From: DAOTXL01 sp034434895
GTDB taxonomy: Bacteria > Chloroflexota > Anaerolineae > JAAYZQ01
Length of the DNA stretch: 10,235 nt
Assembly: GCA_034434895.1 (NCBI GenBank)
Contig: DAOTYI010000183.1
Location: forward strand, 1-10,235
Reading direction: 5' to 3'
The position numbers and the translations under genes were made by a program. Under the pieces are notes generated by a model that saw only the letters and a program-made list of their open reading frames with translations, was not told the DNA's origin and ran no database searches. This document shows, piece after piece, positions 4,659 through 10,235 of the stretch (positions are counted from its first letter, which is position 1; every line of letters begins with the position of its first letter).

Positions 4659-6208
4659 GAGAGGCAGATCGCAAGATCGCGGAGGGGATCCTGTTCACCG
4701 ACCAGTATCAATTGACGATGGCCCAGCTTTACTATCGGATGGGCCTGCATGAGAAGCAGGTCCAGTTCGACCACTTTTTCCGCCACTATCCTCACTATGG
4801 CGCCCACCAGGCCGGTTACTGCATCAACGCCGGATTGGAATGGCTGCTGGATTGGATGCAGGAGGCCCACTTTGGCCAGGAGGAGATCGCCTACCTGCGC
4901 GGGCAGCGTGGCCGTGCCGGTACGCCGGTATTCAGTGACGATTTCCTGGCCTGGTTGCAGCACAACGGCACCTTCGACCGCCTGACCCTGCACGCCATTC
5001 CCGAAGGCCGTGTGGTCCACCCCAACGTCCCGTTGACCGTGGTGCAGGGACCGCTGGCCATGGCCCAGATTCTGGAAACCTCCCTGCTCAACCACCTCAA
5101 CTACCAGACCCTCATCGCCACCAAGGCAGCGCGCATCCACGACAGCGGCCGTGGCCGGATGATGCTGGAATTTGGCCTGCGCCGGGGACATGAACGGGGG
5201 GCCAATGCCGGGGCCAGGGCCGCCCTCATCGGCGGGGCCGATTTCACCTCCAACGTGGGCCTGTCCCACCTGTTGGGCTACCCGCCCAAGGGCACTCACG
5301 CCCACAGCATGGTCCAACTGTTTATGAGCCTGGGGTTGAGTGAGCTGGATGCTTTCCGCGCCTACGCCGACGTCTACCCGGACGACTGCCTGTTGCTGGT
5401 GGATACCATAGACACCCTGCACAGTGGCGTGCCCAACGCCATCAGGGTCTTTGAGGAGTTGCGCAGCAAGGGCCACAAGCCGGTGGGCATCCGCCTGGAC
5501 TCAGGTGACCTGGCCTACCTCAGCATCCAGGCTGCCCGGATGCTGAACCAGGCCGGCTTCCCCGATACCTCCATCGTCCTGTCCAACGACCTGGACGAAC
5601 TGACCATCTTGCAGATCATCACCCAGATCGGCCAGGAAGCGCCCCGCTACGGGGTGGATCCCGATCAGCTCATCAACCGGCTGGTCTATGGCGTGGGTAC
5701 CCGGCTGATCACCTCCTGGGGGGAACCGGCCTTGGGGGGGGTCTACAAGCTGGTGGCCGTCCACCACCAGGGCAGGTGGATTCCGGCCATTAAAGTCTCC
5801 GACTCGGCGGCCAAAACGCCCAATCCCGGCCACAAGCGGGCGTGGCGGATTTACGACCGGCGCGGCAACGCCACCGCCGATCTGCTCAGCCTGGATGACG
5901 AGGACCCCCGCGATATGGCGCAGATCACCCTGCGCCACCCGGTGGAACAGGCCGTCTATCGGACCCTGAACCGGGAGGAGGTGGCCGACATTGAGCCGTT
6001 ACTGGTGGAGGTGTTGGTCGAAGGGAAGCTGGTCTACGACCTGCCCTCCCTGGAGCAGATCCGCCAGCAACGCCGGGCCGACATGGACCGCCTGGACCCT
6101 GGCGTGCGGCGGCTGGTGAACCCCCACATCTACCATGTCTCGCTGACGCAGCGGTTGTGGGACCTCAAGCAGAGCCTGATCCGGTCGGCGATGGACAGGA
6201 GCCACTGA
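4655..6208 (+). CDS. pncB: Nicotinate phosphoribosyltransferase
   Basis: Joins nicotinate and phosphoribosyl pyrophosphate into nicotinate mononucleotide, coupled to ATP hydrolysis; the Preiss-Handler salvage step that follows PncA. The 517-residue protein has the family N-terminus FTDQYQLTMAQLYY (14-27), EFGLRRGHE before residue 200, the phospho-acceptor region G213-T-H-A-H217-S (one of the two His is the likely catalytic residue), and the phosphate-binding IRLDSGDL (279-286). The start is GTG at 4655: AAGGAGG (4641-4647) sits seven bases upstream, the conserved N-terminus follows directly, and the GTGA overlap with the previous stop implies translational coupling. An earlier in-frame ATG at 4487 would lie deep inside the AhpD-like gene and add an unrelated Arg/Pro-rich stretch. 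Its last 44 bases overlap, on the opposite strand, the end of the esterase gene. Confidence 0.93.
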   Translation: MREADRKIAEGILFTDQYQLTMAQLYYRMGLHEKQVQFDHFFRHYPHYGAHQAGYCINAGLEWLLDWMQEAHFGQEEIAYLRGQRGRAGTPVFSDDFLAWLQHNGTFDRLTLHAIPEGRVVHPNVPLTVVQGPLAMAQILETSLLNHLNYQTLIATKAARIHDSGRGRMMLEFGLRRGHERGANAGARAALIGGADFTSNVGLSHLLGYPPKGTHAHSMVQLFMSLGLSELDAFRAYADVYPDDCLLLVDTIDTLHSGVPNAIRVFEELRSKGHKPVGIRLDSGDLAYLSIQAARMLNQAGFPDTSIVLSNDLDELTILQIITQIGQEAPRYGVDPDQLINRLVYGVGTRLITSWGEPALGGVYKLVAVHHQGRWIPAIKVSDSAAKTPNPGHKRAWRIYDRRGNATADLLSLDDEDPRDMAQITLRHPVEQAVYRTLNREEVADIEPLLVEVLVEGKLVYDLPSLEQIRQQRRADMDRLDPGVRRLVNPHIYHVSLTQRLWDLKQSLIRSAMDRSH

Positions 6209-6998
6209 TTCGGGTAGCCAGCCGCTTCACCCACTCGTAGCTTTGCGCCCAGACCAGCTCCCGTTCGCCGTCGGCCAGCAGGTTGTGCCCCGACTTTTCC
6301 AGCCAGACCAGCCTCTTGTCGGTTGAGGCCACCCTCTCATACACCCTCTGCGCGGCTTCAGGGGGGAGTTGAGCATCGCGTCGGCCCTGGAAGATGAGGA
6401 TCGGCTGGCGAATGTGGGGCAGGGCGCGGCGCACCCGCCGTTGGAGCCTGTAGACCTCGCCCGCGCCCCACAGTGGCAGCTCGTCGTAGCACCAGATGCG
6501 GTGGATGGCCTCCGGGTCGCCCAGGTCCTCGTCGCCGACCGCCCCCTGGGGGTTGTACTTGAACAGGTAGCGCAGCAGCAGCGCCAACGGCATCAGCCGG
6601 TTGTTGACCTTGATGGCCGGAGCCATGGCGATCAACCCGGCGATGTCGGGGTGATTGGCCCCCAGCCACAGGGTCAACAACGCCCCCAGCGACAGCCCCC
6701 CGACAAAGAGGGCATCGCACCGGCCTTGCAGGTCATGCAGGGCCGCCTCCACCTCGGCGGCCCACGCCTGCCAGCGGATGCGAGTCAGGTCGGCGGGGGT
6801 GGTGCCGTGGCCGGGCAACAGCGGGCAACGCACCGATAGCCCTCGCGCGGCCAGGTATTCGCCCATGGGCCGTGTCTCGGCCACCGAGCCGGTGTAGCCG
6901 TGGATGAGCAACACCCCAACCCTTCTGCCGCCCAGGTCGGGCAGGGCCGTGCCGTCGGCTGCCCAGGCCGAAGGGTCCAGATGGTTCGGTTGCGGCAT
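6165..6998 (-). CDS. Alpha/beta-hydrolase, Est30-like carboxylesterase
   Basis: A 277-residue alpha/beta-hydrolase resembling Geobacillus Est30-type carboxylesterases and monoacylglycerol lipases. The oxyanion region GVLLIHGYTGS (28-38), LLPGHGTTP (60-68), nucleophile elbow G-L-S103-L-G, acid D208 in QGRRDAQLPP, and H238 in KSGHNLLAD complete the triad. The cap between about 127 and 195 holds a hydrophobic stretch LMPLALLLRYLF. No signal peptide is seen, so it is cytosolic; it probably cleaves short to medium acyl esters, substrate unknown. The ATG at 6998 has GGAGG (7007-7003) four bases upstream. It lies 26 bases after the carbamoyltransferase gene in the same direction, so it is likely the last gene of that transcript. 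The final 14 codons and stop lie inside the pncB 3' end on the other strand; they encode a Ser/Gly/Pro-rich tail beyond the core fold. Confidence 0.88.
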   Translation of the reverse strand: MPQPNHLDPSAWAADGTALPDLGGRRVGVLLIHGYTGSVAETRPMGEYLAARGLSVRCPLLPGHGTTPADLTRIRWQAWAAEVEAALHDLQGRCDALFVGGLSLGALLTLWLGANHPDIAGLIAMAPAIKVNNRLMPLALLLRYLFKYNPQGAVGDEDLGDPEAIHRIWCYDELPLWGAGEVYRLQRRVRRALPHIRQPILIFQGRRDAQLPPEAAQRVYERVASTDKRLVWLEKSGHNLLADGERELVWAQSYEWVKRLATRISGSCPSPTGSGSA

Positions 6999-7024
6999 AG
7001 TCCCTCCGGCTCAAGCCCAAACGC

Positions 7025-8059
7025 TCAGGCCATCGTCAGGGCCATGATCGCCTTTTGGACGTGCAGCCGGTTCTCGGCCACGTCGTAGATGCAGGAGCGC
7101 GGCCCGCTGGCCACCTCGTCGGTCACTTCGTGCCCCCGGTCAATGGGCATGGGATGGGTAAAGATGGCATTGTCGGTCAGGGCCATCTTTTCGGCATCGC
7201 AGATCCACTCCGGGTAGCGGAGCGCCCGGTCAATCTCCTGCTGCTTCAGGAACTCGCCATTCTGGTAAGCCTGGGGACTCATCCAGTGGCGGGAATAGAC
7301 CACATGTGCGCCCTCATACCCGGCGCGCACGTCGGTGATCTCCTCAAAGGTCCGACCGTTTTCTTCACAATTCTTCCTTGTCCACTCAATCACCTGAGGG
7401 TCCAGGTTGAAGCCTTCAGGATGGGCCAGTGTCACATCCATGCCAAAGCGGCTGCCGATGAGCAACGCTTCCTGCACGCTGCACCAGGAGCGGGCCAGTG
7501 CACCATGCGCCCAGGTCACCAGCAGTTTTTTGCCGGCCAACACCGTGGGATCGGCGGGGAAGCCCGGCCCCTTGCCATACCATTCGGCCCAGCCCATCAG
7601 GTCGGCCAGGCCCTGGCAGGGGTGGAACCTGTCGTGGGCCATGCTGATGACCGGGATGGTGCACCAGTGGGCATATTCCCGGATCAGCTCGTCCCCGGCG
7701 CCGTAGTAGGGCACCTTATCCTCCAGGATGCGGATGCCCAACCCGGCGGCATAGCGGCTCATCACCTGGGCGGCGTCCTCAACCGTCTCACCGGCGGTGG
7801 TGGCCGTTTTCAGGCGCATCGCCTTCGGCTCCAGGAACTGGGCATGGCCGCCCAACTCGGTGGCAGCGCACTCGAACGACTGGCGGGTGCGGACTGAGGG
7901 GTTGTAGAAGAACATAAAGAAGGTCTTGTTTCTCAGCAGGTGGCTGAACTGTTCGCCGAAGCGATCCCGCTTCATCCTGGCCGCCAGGTCCAGGACCGCC
8001 TCCAGTTCCTCGCGGCGCCATTCCTGAGTGCAGATCAGGTCTCGACCGTAGAGATCCAT
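7025..8059 (-). CDS. Aspartate/ornithine carbamoyltransferase-family protein, substrate uncertain
   Basis: A 344-residue carbamoyltransferase. The carbamoyl-phosphate loop is S55-V-R-T-R59 (usual form STRTR), followed by SFECAATELGGHAQFL. H146-P-C-Q-x-L-A-D is the second conserved motif, and the C-terminus ENRLHVQKAIMAL is typical of ornithine-type enzymes. The amino-acid-binding motif is changed: ornithine carbamoyltransferases have HCLP, here it reads H302-P-M-P305, closer to the HPLP of aspartate enzymes. RFGMDVTLAHPEGFNL also resembles the YgeW group. It could be an ornithine, N-acetyl- or N-succinylornithine enzyme or an uncharacterised member; the sequence alone does not decide. The ATG at 8059 is set by GGAGG (8069-8065) five bases upstream. 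The frame stays open to 8266, but that part only translates the hairpin array. No other arginine or pyrimidine gene is nearby. Confidence 0.8.
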   Translation of the reverse strand: MDLYGRDLICTQEWRREELEAVLDLAARMKRDRFGEQFSHLLRNKTFFMFFYNPSVRTRQSFECAATELGGHAQFLEPKAMRLKTATTAGETVEDAAQVMSRYAAGLGIRILEDKVPYYGAGDELIREYAHWCTIPVISMAHDRFHPCQGLADLMGWAEWYGKGPGFPADPTVLAGKKLLVTWAHGALARSWCSVQEALLIGSRFGMDVTLAHPEGFNLDPQVIEWTRKNCEENGRTFEEITDVRAGYEGAHVVYSRHWMSPQAYQNGEFLKQQEIDRALRYPEWICDAEKMALTDNAIFTHPMPIDRGHEVTDEVASGPRSCIYDVAENRLHVQKAIMALTMA

Positions 8060-8112
8060 GGTGTCCTCCAGATTGACGATTTTTTCATCAGGTATCAGCC
8101 CTGGCCGCCCGT

Positions 8113-8263
8113 GCCGATTGGAAATCGGCCTTCCTGGGCGCCTGCGGCGCCAAATGTCGGCCTCCGCCGACATGGAAACAGATGTCAGCCTCCGCCGACA
8201 TGGAAACAGCGGTCGGCGAAGGCCGACCACAGGCCGAAGGCCCAAAGCGGCCGACTTTCGGCC
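8113..8263. repeat. Array of seven consecutive hairpins between two minus-strand genes
   Basis: The 206-base gap between the flavin-reductase stop (8266) and the carbamoyltransferase start (8059) is filled with short inverted repeats: 8113-8129 (7-bp stem), 8137-8151 (GGCGCC arms), 8154-8173 (8-bp stem, loop CTCC), 8182-8201 (same, one variant pair), 8211-8228 (7-bp stem), 8232-8242 (GGCC arms), 8249-8263 (GGCCGA/TCGGCC). Most stems share a GTCGGC or GGCCGA core. No T-run follows on the minus strand, so it is not a simple terminator. A REP-like intergenic element or an mRNA processing/stability region is possible; function is not shown. Confidence 0.8.
8154..8209. repeat. Tandem 28-base palindromic repeat (two copies)
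   Basis: Units 8154-8181 and 8182-8209 are identical except for one base (G at 8159 versus A at 8187). Each holds an 8-bp stem (arms ATGTCGGC and GCCGACAT, loop CTCC) plus the tail GGAAACAG. A third, diverged hairpin starts at 8211. The variant makes an A-C mismatch on the plus strand but a G-U pair in RNA made from the minus strand, the direction of the flanking genes. Confidence 0.9.
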
Positions 8264-8265
8264 CA

Positions 8266-8829
8266 TCAGCCCCGGCCGCCTGTTTGCTGCCAGTCACCGT
8301 AGCGGCCCAGCCGCTCGCCCAGTCGCCAGTAGTGACCTCCGGCGTAGGCCAGGAGCCGGGCCCGTTCATAATCCAGTCGGCCCTGGTCGGCCAGCACCTC
8401 CTCATCGGCCTGCACGGCCAGCACCTGGCCCACGAACAGATCGTGGCTGCCCAACATCAGGCGGTGGATCACCCGACACTCCAGGGCGATGGGGCATTCG
8501 GCGATGAGGGGCACCCGCACCTGGCTGGCCGGGGACGGCGTCAGGCGGCAGGCAGCCCACTTGTCCACCTCCCGCCCCGAGACATGCCCGCAGTAGTCTA
8601 CGATGCCCACCTGATCGGCGCGGGGCAGGTTGACGACAAACTCGCCGGTTTCGGCGATCAGGTGGTGCGAGAACCGCTCGGGCCGCACGCCGATCCCCAC
8701 CGCCGGCGGATCGGAGCAGAGGGTGCCCACCCAGGCCAGGGTGATGATGTTGGGCCGTTCCAGGCCGCAACTCACCAGAACGGCCGGCAGCGGATAGAGG
8801 GCTGTTGTGCCCGGCTTGATCACCTTCAT
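8266..8829 (-). CDS. Flavin reductase-like FMN-binding protein
   Basis: A 187-residue split-barrel flavoprotein of the flavin reductase-like / flavoredoxin family. Typical features are the N-terminal strand VIKPGTTALYPLPAVLVSC, PNIITLAWVGTLCSDPP (26-42) at the FMN phosphate region, GEFVVNLP, and the C-terminal YAGGHYWRLGERLGRYG. Members bind FMN and reduce flavins with NAD(P)H or act as small electron carriers in anaerobes; the exact reaction is unknown here. It has no signal peptide. The ATG at 8829 is chosen because GGAGG (8840-8836) lies six bases upstream; an in-frame ATG at 8853 directly after the ftsH stop lacks such a site. It starts 24 bases after ftsH in the same direction and likely shares its transcript. 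Its stop lies two bases from the hairpin array. Confidence 0.85.
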   Translation of the reverse strand: MKVIKPGTTALYPLPAVLVSCGLERPNIITLAWVGTLCSDPPAVGIGVRPERFSHHLIAETGEFVVNLPRADQVGIVDYCGHVSGREVDKWAACRLTPSPASQVRVPLIAECPIALECRVIHRLMLGSHDLFVGQVLAVQADEEVLADQGRLDYERARLLAYAGGHYWRLGERLGRYGDWQQTGGRG

Positions 8830-8853
8830 CCTGTACCTCCACCATTCATCCAT

Positions 8854-10235
8854 TCATGCGACATATCTGCCGTTCTTGACCAGGGCTTCAAGCTCCGGCT
8901 GTTCGATCGTCTCCACCTCCATCAGGCGGTGGGCGATGGCCTCCAGGTTGGCGCGGCAGGTGGTCAGGATCTCCCTGGCGCGGGCATAGGCCTCCTCGAT
9001 AATGCGCCGCACCTCCTGGTCAATCTCTTCGGCCACCTCTTCGCTATAGTTGCGCTGTTCGGCAATCTCCCGTCCCAGGAAGATCAGCTCCTCCCGGTCG
9101 CCAAAGGTCAACGGCCCCAACCGCTTGCTCATGCCATAGGTGGTGACCATGCGGCGGGCCAGCCTGGTAGCGTTCTCCAGGTCATCCTGAGCGCCGGTCC
9201 ACTTTTCACCAAAGATCAGCTCCTCCGCCGCCCGGCCGGCCAGCATCCCGGCCAGCTCATCTTCGAACTTGTCCTGGGTATACAGATAGCGGTCCTGCTC
9301 CGGCAGCGACAGGGTATAGCCCAGGCTCATGCCCCGGGCGACGATGGACACCTTGTGAACCGGGTCGCAGTTGGGCAGTTTGGACTGCACCAGGGCGTGC
9401 CCGGCCTCGTGGTAGGCCAGCACCTTCTTTTCCTCGTCGCTGATCAGCCGGCTTTTGCGCTCCGGCCCGGCGATGACCCGTTCAATCGCCTCCTCAAACT
9501 CGTCCATGCCGATGGCCTTCTTGTTGCGACGCGCAGCCAGGATGGCCGCTTCGTTCACCAGGCTTTCGATGTCGGCGCCGACAAAGCCGGGTGTGCTCCG
9601 GGCCAGGACCTCCAGGTTCACATCCCTGGCCAGCGGCTTGCCCCGCACATGCACCTCCAGGATGGCCTTGCGTCCCTTGATGTCGGGCCGGTCGAGCACC
9701 ACGCGCCGGTCAAAGCGCCCCGGCCGCAACAACGCCGGGTCGAGGATGTCAGGCCGGTTGGTGGCGGCGATGACGATGATGTTGGTGTCGGTGCCAAAGC
9801 CGTCCATCTCGACCAGGATCTGGTTCAGGGTCTGCTCCCGCTCGTCGTGTGAGCCGCCCAACCCCGCTCCCCGATGGCGGCCCACGGCATCAATCTCATC
9901 CACAAAGACGATGCAGGGCGAGTTGCGCCTGGCCTGGTCGAACAGATCGCGCACCCGCGCTGCCCCCACCCCCACGAACATCTCCACAAACTCGGAGCCG
10001 GAGATGGAGAAAAAGGGGACGCCGGCCTCGCCGGAGACCGCTTTGGCCAGCAGCGTTTTGCCCGTGCCCGGCGGTCCCATCAGCACCACCCCCTTGGGGA
10101 TCCGCGCCCCCAGCGAGACAAATTTTTGTGGTTCCTTGAGGAATTCCACCACCTCGGCCAGTTCCTGCTTGGCCTCATCCACGCCGGCCACATCGTCAAA
10201 GGTCACGGTCGGCTTTTCGCCGCTGAACATCCGCG
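8854..10235 (-). CDS. ftsH: ATP-dependent zinc metalloprotease FtsH, N-terminus outside the window
   Basis: Membrane-anchored AAA+ protease that degrades damaged or unassembled membrane proteins and selected cytosolic regulators. About 460 residues are visible; the frame is open through the window edge, and the membrane-spanning N-terminus expected for the family lies beyond it. Numbering from the Met at 10230: FDDVAGVDEAK (11-21), Walker A GPPGTGKT (52-59), Walker B IVFVDEID, second region of homology ending RPGRFDRR, zinc-binding H274-E-A-G-H278, and a likely third zinc ligand Asp in TGAQDDLENAT. The C-terminus ends with an acidic coiled region and KNGRYVA. All catalytic motifs are intact. 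It is followed at 24 bases by the flavin-reductase gene; its promoter is not in the window. The Met at 10230 is internal, not the start. Confidence 0.97.
   Translation of the reverse strand, partial: RMFSGEKPTVTFDDVAGVDEAKQELAEVVEFLKEPQKFVSLGARIPKGVVLMGPPGTGKTLLAKAVSGEAGVPFFSISGSEFVEMFVGVGAARVRDLFDQARRNSPCIVFVDEIDAVGRHRGAGLGGSHDEREQTLNQILVEMDGFGTDTNIIVIAATNRPDILDPALLRPGRFDRRVVLDRPDIKGRKAILEVHVRGKPLARDVNLEVLARSTPGFVGADIESLVNEAAILAARRNKKAIGMDEFEEAIERVIAGPERKSRLISDEEKKVLAYHEAGHALVQSKLPNCDPVHKVSIVARGMSLGYTLSLPEQDRYLYTQDKFEDELAGMLAGRAAEELIFGEKWTGAQDDLENATRLARRMVTTYGMSKRLGPLTFGDREELIFLGREIAEQRNYSEEVAEEIDQEVRRIIEEAYARAREILTTCRANLEAIAHRLMEVETIEQPELEALVKNGRYVA

Noticed and set aside
4472..5476. Minus-strand open frame opposite the AhpD-like gene and pncB
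   Set aside because: Antisense shadow of conserved coding sequence; no ribosome site or recognisable domain.
8035..8088. 17-codon upstream ORF overlapping the carbamoyltransferase start (MKKSSIWRTPWISTVET)
   Set aside because: No ribosome site upstream and nothing to support translation; possible leader peptide is too weak to annotate.
8154..8209. Possible CRISPR array (two near-identical 28-base units)
   Set aside because: The units are directly adjacent with no spacers, only two copies exist, each is a full hairpin, and there are no cas genes nearby.
8060..8266. N-terminal extension of the carbamoyltransferase in the same frame
   Set aside because: The extension translates the hairpin array, is Arg-rich, and the ATG at 8059 has a good Shine-Dalgarno and matches family N-termini.
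8182..9852. Long plus-strand open frame (556 codons) opposite ftsH and the flavin-reductase gene
   Set aside because: It is the antisense shadow of two well-supported genes in GC-rich codons; the translation is His/Gln/Gly-rich with no recognisable domain and starts in the hairpin array.

Overview
The window is GC-rich and gene-dense, with a compact bacterial layout. Gene content (a Dps-like thioferritin, a short cytochrome b5-like haem protein, NrtR-controlled NAD salvage, FtsH, long runs of Gly/Pro/Ala-rich GC codons) fits a Chloroflexota-type organism such as Anaerolineae. That placement is inference from gene families only; no rRNA or other marker is present. All clear promoters are of the housekeeping sigma-70 type.

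Left part (1-1916), metal and peroxide defence. A partial lipoprotein gene runs off the left edge on the minus strand; its promoter predicts a leaderless mRNA. Divergent from it is a PerR-like Fur-family regulator (404-841), followed by a Dps-like thioferritin (1014-1568) and a small cytochrome b5-like protein (1677-1916). A 13-base element centred on CTATAG occurs identically just downstream of the perR promoter and upstream of the ferritin gene, where two more CTATAG cores follow. These look like operators for autoregulation and for control of the ferritin.

Middle part (2003-6208), NAD salvage. An NrtR-type Nudix/winged-helix regulator (2003-2683) precedes a promoter with two 21-bp palindromes and a tightly packed operon: nicotinamidase pncA, ammonia-type NAD synthetase nadE, an AhpD-like CxxC protein, and nicotinate phosphoribosyltransferase pncB. 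Together these give nicotinamide -> nicotinate -> NaMN and NaAD -> NAD. The adenylyltransferase NadD that joins the two halves is not in the window. The AhpD-like gene overlaps pncB by 4 bases and is the unexpected member.

Right part (6165-10235), minus strand. Reading leftward: ftsH (N-terminus outside the window), a flavin-reductase-like FMN protein, a 206-base gap packed with seven consecutive hairpins that include a tandem 28-base repeat, a carbamoyltransferase-family protein with an altered substrate motif, and an Est30-like carboxylesterase. The esterase gene ends inside the 3' end of pncB, giving a 44-base convergent overlap.

No CRISPR array, transposase, rRNA or tRNA was found. The most interesting items are the predicted PerR operator set, the AhpD-like protein inside the NAD operon, and the hairpin array between the flavoprotein and carbamoyltransferase genes.
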